The notes under the pieces were generated by a model, which did no database searches, was not told the origin of the DNA, and worked only from the letters and a program-made list of their open reading frames with translations. Shown here piece after piece: positions 1 through 8,378 of a DNA stretch of 46,196 bases. The stretch's first letter is position 1. Each line of letters begins with the position of its first letter. Origin of the DNA: Bacteriovoracaceae bacterium UBA1511 (GTDB lineage Bacteria; Bdellovibrionota; Bacteriovoracia; Bacteriovoracales; Bacteriovoracaceae); contig DCQT01000099.1 of the NCBI GenBank assembly GCA_002323535.1, positions 7,610-53,805 of the forward strand. Reading direction: 5' to 3'. The position numbers and the translations under genes are program-made.

Positions 1-240
1 ATTAATGAGGCTTTTGCCGCTGTTGCTCTGGCTTCGATCAAAGAGTTAGAATTAGATAGAAGCAAAGTAAATATTTATGGCTCTGGAATCAGTCTTGGAC
101 ACCCAATTGGAGTTTCTGGAACCAGAATTCTAATGTCATTGATGAATGGATTAGAGAGAGAAAATAAACGCTTTGGAATGGCAAGTATTTGCATCGGAGG
201 AGGAGAGGCTCTTTCGATGATTATCGAGAAGATTAAGTAG
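1..240 (+). CDS. Thiolase (acetyl-CoA acetyltransferase type), C-terminal fragment
   Basis: The open frame runs from base 1 to the TAG at 238-240 and gives the last 79 residues of a thiolase; the gene begins upstream of the window. Two late active-site blocks of the family are visible: the NEAFA block with the GHPIG histidine motif (residues about 33-37 of the fragment), and the C-terminal CIGGGEA block that carries the catalytic cysteine. Thiolases condense or cleave acyl-CoAs in fatty acid, ketone body or branched-chain degradation. The isovaleryl-CoA and acyl-CoA dehydrogenases elsewhere in the window fit such a pathway but are 15 kb away. Substrate length cannot be told from this piece. 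Confidence 0.9.
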   Translation: MNEAFAAVALASIKELELDRSKVNIYGSGISLGHPIGVSGTRILMSLMNGLERENKRFGMASICIGGGEALSMIIEKIK

Positions 241-248
241 GATGCGGG

Positions 249-1280
249 ATGGCCGAGCAAAAAACACTAAAGAATAATAAGTATTATCAGCATGGTGAAA
301 TACTTTTCCATGAGAAAGATAAAGCGAATAGTTTATTTATTGTTCAAAAAGGTTCGGTACGTCTATTTTTAAAAAAAGGTTCAGGTTACATTGATCTTGC
401 AATGGTAAATGCAGGAGAGGTTATTGGTGAGATGGGCTATTTTGATAGTCAAAGTCTGAGGCGTAGTTGTTCCGCTTCGGCTGTCGGAGAAACAGAAGTT
501 ATTGAAGTTTCATATGAGGGCTTTAAAGGGATAATGAAATCGTTAAACCCTTGGATCAATACGATAATAAAAACTTTGGTGGAGAGACTTAAGACTAGTA
601 ATGACAAGGTCAAAAAATATGAGTCGAATTCACTAGGGTACAAGGGTGGGCGCTCTTACAAATTTTTTAACCTCACTGAAGTTATACGAATATTAACAAC
701 GATCTATCTTGTAACTAATGACAGAGGTAAAAAAGCTGATGACGGACATTTAATTCATTTGAATGACCTAAACGGGTTTGTTTTTGATATCTACAATATC
801 AAGCCGGCAGTTTACGAAGAGTTTTTACTTCTCATTCAGAAATTAGAAATGATTGAGATGCGGAAAGATGATGATGGATTAATGAAAAATCTTCTCGTGA
901 AAGACATAAGCCTATTCAAACAGTTAACAAATTTCTTGGAGTCAGAAAGGTTGGCAACTGAAGACAAAGCAGTGAATATTTCGGATAAGTGTGAAATGCT
1001 TTTAGATAAGATCCTTGAACAGTTGAGCTCAAGCGGGTCATCTGAGGAAAAACAAGTCGCAAAACTAACACCAATTATAAAGTTTTTTGATGAAAAAAAG
1101 ATCGCTTTAAGTGAAGAGGACTTAGCCGATGCAACGGAGATGGGTTTGGCCGGGGAGATATTAATTAATAGTGACAAAGAAACGACTGCAGAAATTAACT
1201 TTGCGAGGCTTCAAAAAGCTCTACCAGCAATTAAATTAATTAACTCTATAAAAAAAGCCAATGATCAAAAAAGTCAATAA
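249..1280 (+). CDS. Cyclic-nucleotide-binding-domain protein with a long C-terminal region
   Basis: The 343-residue protein opens with a CRP-like cyclic nucleotide-binding domain (about residues 10-115). It has the glycine-spaced beta-roll and a phosphate-cassette-like segment, GEMGYFDSQSLRRS, with the expected Gly-Glu and Arg. A segment around residues 135-220 (hydrophobic helix, then LNDLNGFVFDIY and a charged hairpin) could be a winged-helix fold, but no canonical CRP helix-turn-helix is evident. The last 120 residues are mostly helical and polar. AGGA at 239-242 overlaps the thiolase stop and sits six bases before the ATG. It may be a nucleotide-responsive regulator or a cytoplasmic scaffold; the ligand is unknown. 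Confidence 0.8.
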   Translation: MAEQKTLKNNKYYQHGEILFHEKDKANSLFIVQKGSVRLFLKKGSGYIDLAMVNAGEVIGEMGYFDSQSLRRSCSASAVGETEVIEVSYEGFKGIMKSLNPWINTIIKTLVERLKTSNDKVKKYESNSLGYKGGRSYKFFNLTEVIRILTTIYLVTNDRGKKADDGHLIHLNDLNGFVFDIYNIKPAVYEEFLLLIQKLEMIEMRKDDDGLMKNLLVKDISLFKQLTNFLESERLATEDKAVNISDKCEMLLDKILEQLSSSGSSEEKQVAKLTPIIKFFDEKKIALSEEDLADATEMGLAGEILINSDKETTAEINFARLQKALPAIKLINSIKKANDQKSQ

Positions 1281-1287
1281 AGGGTGA

Positions 1288-2715
1288 CTAGGTTCCTTTT
1301 GGGTCTGCTGTTATTTCAACAATATCACCGCTTTGGTAAATAAAACTCTCTGAGAACTTAATGATATATTTGTTGTTAACTGTGTCTGCTGGGAACCCCT
1401 CGAGGAATGGCTCTGACGGGTTTCCTGGACCAAGGATACGTAAGTTTTGAGATTCCTTAAATCCAATGTAAGTCCACTCATCCTCAGAAACGAGTGTTCC
1501 ATTTTTTTTGACTCTTATGGACCCTTCAAGAGGTTTTGAGTCTAAATATCCATAGCCATAATAGTAAGTGGGGGATTCATAAGAGACCAAAAGACACTCT
1601 GGGTATGTAACTCTTGCATTCCCATATAATTGAATCATGTGTGCGGATTGATTCTCACCAACAAAAGGCTCATAGGTTGTTGCATGGTTTTCTTTATAGC
1701 CAATGTATTTCCAACCACTCTCACTTGGTTCTTCTCCACTTACTTCAAGTAATTCCTCTCCTGAACTTTTAAATACTTGAATTGTGCTTTCATTGAATAA
1801 TAAAGGAGATTCTTGCATGCTTATAGGCCAATGGTCATACTTATGTTTGACCACGGTGTCTGTAATACTGTTATTAACAGCATCAAACAAGCTAGAGAAA
1901 TTCATTTGGCAAATATCATGCGAGTCAGGCGTCTGAGATAAGCACTCATAGTCATTAGATTGATCTGCCGAGCAGTTGTAGTTATTTTCATGAACCAAGC
2001 TTGAAAATTGTCTGTATGTTGAGCCCTCTTTCCAACCATTGTTACAAGGTTGATGGCCTACAAGAGATATAAATCTTGTCTTTATCGATTCTCGTTCAGT
2101 GGATATATTGGACAGTTCAGTTAGTTTAGTTTGAAGGTAATTACTTGTAGTGGGTCCATCGAAGAACCCTGAAGATGTAAAGAATTGATCATTCCCGTTG
2201 GACATCAAGACGATTACAACATATGAGTTCTTACGGAAAATACCGTTAGATCTGTTTTGTGAGATGATATCTACAGCTCTTTGAATACCGTGCTCTTCAC
2301 TGGAGAGGGCGGTCGTGAAACTATCAAGTGACTCCTCTGCCTCAGACTCCTCAACTCTTATATCAAGAGCAGAGGAATTAAGACCTAGCTTGTTTCTTGT
2401 TATCAGAAAATTATTCTCCGGGTTTGTTTTTACAAGAGGTGCCATCATTATATGATAATCAAATCTGTCGCTTATTAAATTTATTGTTTGTCTTAGTGCT
2501 GACTTGGTTGCATCAGAGACAAATACTTGAGAGCTTGTATTATCCCATAAAAAAAGAAAGTCTACATATGGCCTTATCAATGTGTAATTTGAGCAGTTCT
2601 CAACTGTAGAGCTGAATGTAAGAGGAACATTAATAGAATTTAAATTTCTCTTCGTAGCAAATTCCTCTTCAGCACAGGATGTAAATAAAATTAGTAGAAA
2701 GGCAATAAATCTCAT
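1288..2715 (-). CDS. VWA-like lipoprotein with two C-terminal repeats
   Basis: This 475-residue protein begins with a short lipoprotein signal ending in FTSC, so Cys14 would be lipidated; Phe at -3 of the lipobox is unusual. Residues about 48-260 resemble a von Willebrand A domain. There is a hydrophobic strand followed by D58-N-T60-S-S62, a DxTxS variant of the MIDAS metal site, and later a strand VVIVLMSNGND. The C-terminal 170 residues hold two related units, each with a W-x-YIG-x-KE core (around residues 330 and 420). It probably faces the periplasm or cell surface and binds a protein ligand. It is convergent with the preceding gene, with a 7-base gap. Its exact role is not recognised. 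Confidence 0.8.
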   Translation of the reverse strand: MRFIAFLLILFTSCAEEEFATKRNLNSINVPLTFSSTVENCSNYTLIRPYVDFLFLWDNTSSQVFVSDATKSALRQTINLISDRFDYHIMMAPLVKTNPENNFLITRNKLGLNSSALDIRVEESEAEESLDSFTTALSSEEHGIQRAVDIISQNRSNGIFRKNSYVVIVLMSNGNDQFFTSSGFFDGPTTSNYLQTKLTELSNISTERESIKTRFISLVGHQPCNNGWKEGSTYRQFSSLVHENNYNCSADQSNDYECLSQTPDSHDICQMNFSSLFDAVNNSITDTVVKHKYDHWPISMQESPLLFNESTIQVFKSSGEELLEVSGEEPSESGWKYIGYKENHATTYEPFVGENQSAHMIQLYGNARVTYPECLLVSYESPTYYYGYGYLDSKPLEGSIRVKKNGTLVSEDEWTYIGFKESQNLRILGPGNPSEPFLEGFPADTVNNKYIIKFSESFIYQSGDIVEITADPKGT

Positions 2716-2807
2716 AAAGACTTCTCGGAGAATACTCGAAGTAATTTAGCATTGATTTTTGGAAAAATTATCCTCCTAACCACCTAAGTTATTAGGATTA
2801 GATAAAA

Positions 2808-2816
2808 TGATATAAG
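2808..2816 (+). promoter_or_regulatory. Possible extended -10 promoter for the GYF-PilZ gene
   Basis: TGATATAAG matches an extended -10 (TGn followed by TATAAG, 5 of 6). It lies 25 bases before the ATG at 2842, in the 126-base divergent gap. No good -35 is seen 16-18 bases upstream, which is tolerated for extended -10 promoters. This was read by eye only. Confidence 0.35.
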
Positions 2817-2841
2817 TTAAATTTGTTTTAAAGGTTTTAGA

Positions 2842-3717
2842 ATGTCTACTAGTTGGTATTATGTAGAGGAAAATGAAAGAGTAGGGCCAGTTCCAGAAGA
2901 GGATTTCGTTGTTTTGATAAAAAAGCAAAAAATTGTCTTGGATACTTATGTTTGGAAAAAAGGTTTTGATAACTGGACACTACTCAAAGATGTAGAGGAT
3001 TATCGGGATCTTGCAAATTTACAAATTCAGGATTCAATAGAGGATGCTTCAGCAGTAATTCATGAGGAGGAGCACCTCTCGTCAGGTGATGAGGTAACGG
3101 GAATAAAAGACGAGAGTCTCAGTTTTGAAGATATAGGACTCATTGAAGATCAAATTCAACCTGAAGTGATCGATGAGTTTAATTGGGGTGCGGTTGATTT
3201 TAAAGAAAGAGTTTTTACGATTCGAATAGGCAAAGATAGGGGAGCGCAACCTGTAGAATATGGGCCATTTTCGATTGAGATGATAAAAAATCTTGTTACT
3301 CAAAAAAGAGCCAACAATCTAACTGAGATTTATACAGACGGAATGAGTGGATATAAAGAGCTGGGCGAGATTGAGATATTTAACAGCGAAAATTCAGACA
3401 CCTCAGAGCGAAGGAAACATTCAAGAGCTCCTTTAGTCGCAAGATTATTTTTTCATGATAGTGAGACATTTTTCGAGGGAGTTTGTCGCGATATTTCAAT
3501 TGGCGGGATGCAAATACTTGTGGCGAATTTCAATGGGCAGGCGGGTGATATTGTAAAACTGAATGTTCATCCCGTTGATGAGAGTTTACAATTTACAGCA
3601 GAAGCTAAAGTTGTGAGAAAACTTACTGAGTGCAATGGAGTTTCTGTTCGTTTTGTTAAAATGACCCCTGACAATCTAGAAAAAATAAATAAGTATATTG
3701 AATTATATGAGGATTAA
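2842..3717 (+). CDS. GYF-like and PilZ domain protein, candidate c-di-GMP receptor
   Basis: The N-terminal 55 residues (WYYVEENERVGPVPEEDF, then a W-x-LL end) match the GYF_2 type domain. A second similar unit lies at about residues 125-180 (EYGPFSIEMI). The C-terminal 100 residues are a PilZ domain with both c-di-GMP-binding motifs: RxxxR at R191-R195 and DxSxxGG at D217-G222. An acidic linker (residues 60-110) separates the two GYF-like units. PilZ domains bind c-di-GMP and GYF-like domains usually bind peptides, so an adaptor linking c-di-GMP level to a protein partner is a fair inference. AAAGG lies eight bases before the start. Confidence 0.85.
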   Translation: MSTSWYYVEENERVGPVPEEDFVVLIKKQKIVLDTYVWKKGFDNWTLLKDVEDYRDLANLQIQDSIEDASAVIHEEEHLSSGDEVTGIKDESLSFEDIGLIEDQIQPEVIDEFNWGAVDFKERVFTIRIGKDRGAQPVEYGPFSIEMIKNLVTQKRANNLTEIYTDGMSGYKELGEIEIFNSENSDTSERRKHSRAPLVARLFFHDSETFFEGVCRDISIGGMQILVANFNGQAGDIVKLNVHPVDESLQFTAEAKVVRKLTECNGVSVRFVKMTPDNLEKINKYIELYED

Positions 3718-3750
3718 AACTTGGAGTGATTTAAACTAAAGAAAGTATCG

Positions 3751-4590
3751 ATGAAGTTAACTGAAGAGAACTATTTTATTTCCTCAAAGAAAAATCCTAA
3801 GGATAAAATATTTTTTAGGCGTATCTTTCGTGGAGAAAAGAAAAGAGAAAAAGTATTAATTTTTTTTCATGATGCTAGGTTACATGGTGACGTTTTTAAT
3901 TCTTTCTTTAAAGAGATTTTATCCGAGTCAAAAAAGGTAGAAATATACTCTTTTGATATATATGGGCATGGGCGAAGTGGTGGGGAGAGGATAGGCCCTG
4001 TAGAGCCTGGTGATTTAGTGAAAGATGTTGAAGAGGTTATTAAAAAAGTTACAGAAATTGAAAATTTACCAATCTATCTTCTTGGAGTTGGTTTTGGTGC
4101 AAGTCTGATTCTTAATTATCTCTCAGAATATGAAAGAGACATTGTAAAAGGAATTGTTCTTTTAAATCCAATGCTCGAGGTTGACTTAAAATACTCTAAG
4201 TTTGAAAAGTTTCTTTATTCTGATTTTTCTTATGGAAGTTCTCTGAGGCTAGAATCTAAAGTGGATGTCTCGGATATGGTAAACGAATCTGAAAAAAAAA
4301 TTGATTTAAGGGAAGACCCTCTTTGCTTTAGCTTTTACACTCGAGGCTTCTTAAAAACAATGAGAACAATGGGTAAGTCAGCAAGAACTAAGGCATATTT
4401 TGTTGATCAGCCGTCTTGTATATTTTATTCAAAAAATTCGCCCCTTTATAATAATGAAATAGTTCCAATATTTACAAAGGGATTACGAAGTAAAAAAGTA
4501 ATGGTTGAAGAGTTAGAAGGATCACATCTTTTTATGCTTGAAAATAAGAAGGTTGCAAATTCTCTTTTAGGTTGGATTGATGAGAACTAG
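3751..4590 (+). CDS. Alpha/beta-hydrolase fold protein lacking the catalytic serine
   Basis: The 279-residue sequence follows the monoacylglycerol lipase/S33 plan. It has an FHDARLHG oxyanion-type segment (about 38-45), GHGRSGG (about 74-80), a nucleophile-elbow region, and a terminal GSH histidine (H259). The elbow reads G-V-G-F-G, so Gly114 replaces the nucleophile Ser of GxSxG. The expected acid region reads YSKNSPL with no Asp. Two of the three triad residues are therefore missing. No signal peptide is apparent, so it should be cytoplasmic. It overlaps the next lipoprotein gene by 11 bases, which suggests translational coupling. Hydrolase activity by the usual mechanism is unlikely; a binding or scaffold role is possible. 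Confidence 0.8.
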   Translation: MKLTEENYFISSKKNPKDKIFFRRIFRGEKKREKVLIFFHDARLHGDVFNSFFKEILSESKKVEIYSFDIYGHGRSGGERIGPVEPGDLVKDVEEVIKKVTEIENLPIYLLGVGFGASLILNYLSEYERDIVKGIVLLNPMLEVDLKYSKFEKFLYSDFSYGSSLRLESKVDVSDMVNESEKKIDLREDPLCFSFYTRGFLKTMRTMGKSARTKAYFVDQPSCIFYSKNSPLYNNEIVPIFTKGLRSKKVMVEELEGSHLFMLENKKVANSLLGWIDEN

Positions 4591-5092
4591 TTTTTTAATT
4601 TTATTTTTGTTGCTTTTATCAGGCTGTGCATCAAATACAATCAGTTACGTAAAAAAAGGGGAATTTGTCTTATCTCAGGGACGTTTTGGAATAAAGTCTT
4701 GGGAGGACGATTTAAAGTTTGTCAGAACTAGCTACCTTAGTGGAATGACAATGGTATTTGACATTATGGTCAGTGACTCAATTAAGGGTTCAAAGTTTCA
4801 AGACTGGCTTAGTCCGGAGAGTAAAAAAGAAGTTAATAATTGCTCCTACCCATTTGTAATAGGAATTTTCTTGGGTAGAGATTTCAAGGTTAATAATCAC
4901 GATGTTTTCAGGCAGGTTCTTGGGAGTAGTGGTAAGTTTCTAGATTCATATGAATTTGTAAAAAATTTTAGTTTTCATCCAAGTTATGGAAAGAATTCAT
5001 TTAATATCTATCGCTTCGAATTAGTATGCTTGGAGAAAGAAGGCCCAGTGATTATTTCCTTACCAGGGTTTGAGACAACACGGGTAAATTAA
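4580..5092 (+). CDS. Predicted lipoprotein of unknown function
   Basis: About 170 residues start with a clear type II signal: MRTS followed by a hydrophobic run ending in LLSGC, the cysteine being about residue 15. The mature part is mixed alpha/beta with no motif I recognise. I chose the ATG at 4580; an in-frame TTG directly before it (4577) is less likely. The start lies inside the end of the alpha/beta-hydrolase homologue (11-base overlap), so the two are probably made together. Their functional link is unknown. A T-rich 61-base gap follows, before the kinase gene. Confidence 0.75.
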   Translation: MRTSFLILFLLLLSGCASNTISYVKKGEFVLSQGRFGIKSWEDDLKFVRTSYLSGMTMVFDIMVSDSIKGSKFQDWLSPESKKEVNNCSYPFVIGIFLGRDFKVNNHDVFRQVLGSSGKFLDSYEFVKNFSFHPSYGKNSFNIYRFELVCLEKEGPVIISLPGFETTRVN

Positions 5093-5153
5093 TTTCATTT
5101 TACTTATTTAAGTTTTTTTTTTCTTTTCCGACATGAAAAAGTAGGAGAAAAAG

Positions 5154-7127
5154 ATGTCAAAAAAGCTCGAACGATTTGGCAAATATTTATTATTAGATCA
5201 CATTTTAGATGGTGGTATGAATAGAATTTTCAGGGCGAGGTACTTGGGTGATACTGCCAGTAAAATTTGTGCGATAAAGGTTGTTTTACCTCAGTATTCA
5301 AGTGACCCTGCCTTTAAAACTATGTTTATGGATGAAATTAGGGTTACGTTTGGCCTATTACATCCAAACATTGTTCAAACTTATGACTATGGGACTCATC
5401 AAGATCAATTATATGTTGCCATGGAGTATTGTGATGGCAAAAACCTTAAAGAGTATTTAGATAAACTACTTGAAAAGAAGTTTGTTTTCCCTGTTGAAAT
5501 TTGTACCTATATTACAACTCAGGTATGCCAAGGTCTTTATTATGCTCATACCTTGACTGACAAACTTACAGGCAAAGATTGTAATATTATTCATCGAGAT
5601 ATTTCACCTCATAACATAATGTTAACTTATGATGGTGCAGTTAAGGTTATAGATTTCGGTATCGCTAAAGCTGATTCAAATAGTGAGGTAACCCAAGCTG
5701 GGACGTTAAAGGGGAAGTTATCTTATATTGCACCCGAATATCTTGAGGGGAAAAGTCTAGACCCTAGGTATGATCAGTTTGCTGTGGGGATAACTCTTTG
5801 GGAAATGCTTTGTAGTCGAAAGTTATTTAAAGCAAGTAACGACATTGCCGTATTGAAACTCATTCAAGAATGTAATATTCCAAAACCATCTTCTATAAAT
5901 CCAAAGGTTCCCAAGGAGTTGGATGAAATTGTTTTAAAGAGTTTGAGCAAAGATCCTAAAAATAGATTTGATAATTTAGATCAAATGAATAGAGCTTTAA
6001 TAAAGTTTCTTTACTCTCAGTACCCGGATTTTAATTCAACAGACTTAAGTTATTTTGCAAAAGAACTTTTTAAAGAAGATATCAGTAAGGATCGAGAAAA
6101 ACTATTTGAATTTGGGAAAATAGATATTGCTCCTTATATAGATGATTTTAAAAAAGAGCAGAACGGTAGTCCATCAAGTGATAAAGCAGAGGCACCTCCT
6201 GTCACTCCAGTTAATTCTACTAAAGAGCAAGAAAAAACACGAAAGGAGACAAAGCTTTTTGATTTCGGTTTTGAAAAAGAGGAAAATTCCAAGAAGTCAC
6301 CCTCTAAACTTAGAGTTAAAGCGACGGCGGGAATTTCCAACAGAACAAGGTCCAGGTCAGGCAGTCAAATTAGAAAATTAAGCGACTCAAAAATTACAAC
6401 AATTAAAGATTCAAGTGATCGAACATCCTCTAAAATTATGAAATCTCAGGTGCCTAAAGCTAAAAAGAAAAGTTCGAATAGTTTTGGCATCGTCGCATCT
6501 TTGATGCTCGTTTTGGGGGGCGGCTACTTCTCTTACAAAAACGACTTTTTTGGGCTCCTTGAGGACCATAAGAAAACGCCAATCGTCAGACAGGTTGCTT
6601 CATCTGGTAAGAGCTCCTCTAAAGATTCTAAAAAAAATAAAGTAGAACTAAAGCTGACTTTAGATAATTTTGATAACTTTTCTCAAAAAGCATTCATTGA
6701 TAATATCAACGTTGATGTGAACGTGTTTGGTGTAATAGAAGGCCTCAGTAATGGCGTTCATATTCTTAGAATTGAGCAAAAAGGCAAAAGACACTTCATT
6801 AAAAGATTTAAGGTATCAAAAACAAAAAATAATCCTCAAATTTCTATCCCAGAGCTTAATGAATCTAAATACTCATATCTGTTCACTTCAGGTGACTGCG
6901 CGGAAGGTGTTTTAAATTTAGAAATTTTTGGAGAAAGTAGAAAAGAGAAAGTTCCTATAACGAGTGATACCGGTATAGCGCTTCCTTTAAAAGTAGATGA
7001 TGATGGTAACGTGATACCTATAGCGATGGAAGTATATTTTCAAGCTAATGGACAAGACCTTGAAAGAGTTCTTGAGTTGGACCTAAACAGAGAAGACCAA
7101 GTAATAGATTTTTGCGAAGTTATTTAA
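5154..7127 (+). CDS. Transmembrane Ser/Thr protein kinase with a PEGA-like outer domain
   Basis: Residues about 10-285 form a Hanks-type kinase: a glycine loop around G20-G21, invariant Lys42 in AIKV, the catalytic loop HRD (H147-R148-D149) followed by SPHN, and DFG at 167-169. An SPE/APE-like APEY segment is also present. A basic, Ser/Lys-rich linker (about 330-440) leads to one membrane helix (about 443-462). The periplasmic end (about 490-570) contains a PEGA-like unit (GLSNGVHILRIEQKG). The active-site set looks complete, so this should be a working kinase. The window also encodes an FHA protein (13288-14196), a natural type of phospho-Thr reader, but a link is inference. AGGAG precedes the ATG. 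It overlaps the transporter gene on the other strand by 8 bases. Confidence 0.93.
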   Translation: MSKKLERFGKYLLLDHILDGGMNRIFRARYLGDTASKICAIKVVLPQYSSDPAFKTMFMDEIRVTFGLLHPNIVQTYDYGTHQDQLYVAMEYCDGKNLKEYLDKLLEKKFVFPVEICTYITTQVCQGLYYAHTLTDKLTGKDCNIIHRDISPHNIMLTYDGAVKVIDFGIAKADSNSEVTQAGTLKGKLSYIAPEYLEGKSLDPRYDQFAVGITLWEMLCSRKLFKASNDIAVLKLIQECNIPKPSSINPKVPKELDEIVLKSLSKDPKNRFDNLDQMNRALIKFLYSQYPDFNSTDLSYFAKELFKEDISKDREKLFEFGKIDIAPYIDDFKKEQNGSPSSDKAEAPPVTPVNSTKEQEKTRKETKLFDFGFEKEENSKKSPSKLRVKATAGISNRTRSRSGSQIRKLSDSKITTIKDSSDRTSSKIMKSQVPKAKKKSSNSFGIVASLMLVLGGGYFSYKNDFFGLLEDHKKTPIVRQVASSGKSSSKDSKKNKVELKLTLDNFDNFSQKAFIDNINVDVNVFGVIEGLSNGVHILRIEQKGKRHFIKRFKVSKTKNNPQISIPELNESKYSYLFTSGDCAEGVLNLEIFGESRKEKVPITSDTGIALPLKVDDDGNVIPIAMEVYFQANGQDLERVLELDLNREDQVIDFCEVI

Positions 7128-8376
7128 TGATCTCATAATAAATCATCATTATATTTGCTAATGCCATCACAAAAACTATTGAGTAGCAAAACATATTGTA
7201 AATTGTGCTGTTAGTATATTCACCCATAATTTCTGGATCATTACAAAGTTTGATAATGAAAAAAAGAACAACAGGTATAAATATTCCATTTATAATTTGA
7301 GATAATATTAAAATGTTAAATAAATTTACATTGGGTATTAAGACCAGAGTAATACTAAAGGCAACAAGCGAAATAAATATTGAGAAGAACTGAGGTGCAT
7401 CCTTAAAGTGCTTATCGACCCCTCGCTCCCATCCCATACCTTCACAAACATAATAACTGGTTGCTAAAGGTAATAAAGCCGCCGAGAAAATGGATGCATT
7501 GAACAAACCAATTCCAAACAATGTCATGGCATGTTCACCTGCAAGCGGCTTGAGTGCAAGTGCAGCGTCTTTTGCACTAGTAACTTGTCCACCTGCAATA
7601 TAAATGGTTGCAGCACAGCAGATGATAATAAATAAAGTTACAATACTCATGGTAATACATCCCACGATAACATCAATTTTATTGTGGAGAAGATGTTTTG
7701 TTTCAAGCTCTTTTTCAACAACGGCGGCTTGGATATAAAATTGCATCCAAGGTGTAATCGAGGTACCTATCAAACCAACAATGATGGCGTAGTCACTAGG
7801 TTTAATACTTTTAAAATCCGGTTTCACCAGTGCACTGCTTATTTCTGACCAGTCCGGCGCGATGTAGAAGCCAGAGATTACGTAACTTAAATAAACGAGG
7901 CATCCTGCCAAAAAAAATCTTTCGACTATTTTATAATCACCCTTAAGGATTAATAACAAAACAAAAGCTCCACATAAAGGAACGGAGATGTATTTACTTA
8001 TTCCAAAAATTTCACCCGCTGATGCAATTCCTGCAAACTCGGCCATTGTATTTCCTAAGTCTGCATATATTAGAAAAAATAAAGTGTAGAATGTTATTTT
8101 CAGTCCAAACCTTTCTCGTATGAGGTCGGCAAGGCCTTTCCCTGAAACAATTCCCATTCTCGCAGACATTTCTTGTACAATTATGAGGGCAATCGTAATT
8201 GGTATTAAAATCCAAATCAATCTTAATCCAGTATGGGCGCCCGCGAGAGAGTAAGTCGCGATGCCTCCGGCATCGTTATCAATATTGGCCGTAATAAGCC
8301 CTGGGCCAATGATTGAAAAAAACATGAATATTTTGGCAAAAAATTGATTCTTCTGGATTTTGTTTCTACCCAGCAT
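7120..8376 (-). CDS. NRAMP-related divalent metal transporter, probable Mg2+ type
   Basis: This 418-residue polytopic membrane protein, with about 11 helices, aligns with the NRAMP/MntH family through GPGLI at the start of helix 1 and EMSARMGI after helix 2. The two metal-site motifs differ from manganese/iron NRAMPs. DPGN of helix 1 is DAGG (D35-G38), and MPH of helix 6 is TPW (T208-W210), so the metal-selecting methionine is absent. Loss of that Met is a mark of the NRAMP-related magnesium transporters (NrmT/NRMT). The gene follows the MgtE-N/CBS protein with a 2-base gap, which supports Mg2+ as substrate. The substrate call is inference; family membership is firm. Confidence 0.88.
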   Translation of the reverse strand: MLGRNKIQKNQFFAKIFMFFSIIGPGLITANIDNDAGGIATYSLAGAHTGLRLIWILIPITIALIIVQEMSARMGIVSGKGLADLIRERFGLKITFYTLFFLIYADLGNTMAEFAGIASAGEIFGISKYISVPLCGAFVLLLILKGDYKIVERFFLAGCLVYLSYVISGFYIAPDWSEISSALVKPDFKSIKPSDYAIIVGLIGTSITPWMQFYIQAAVVEKELETKHLLHNKIDVIVGCITMSIVTLFIIICCAATIYIAGGQVTSAKDAALALKPLAGEHAMTLFGIGLFNASIFSAALLPLATSYYVCEGMGWERGVDKHFKDAPQFFSIFISLVAFSITLVLIPNVNLFNILILSQIINGIFIPVVLFFIIKLCNDPEIMGEYTNSTIYNMFCYSIVFVMALANIMMIYYEIIK

Positions 8377-8378
8377 TG

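Noticed and set aside
836..1177. A 113-codon minus-strand open frame inside the cyclic-nucleotide-binding gene.
   Set aside because: It has Ser/Phe-rich antisense composition and no SD or recognisable motif; the plus frame has consistent codon use.
5093..5153. Short CTTATTTAAG palindrome followed by ten T residues, looking like a terminator.
   Set aside because: The stem would be about five A/T-rich pairs with a two-base loop, which is not a stable hairpin; the T-run alone is not enough.
7120..8376. Assigning the transporter as MntH (manganese).
   Set aside because: The DPGN and MPH metal-site motifs of MntH are changed to DAGG and TPW, and the Met is absent.
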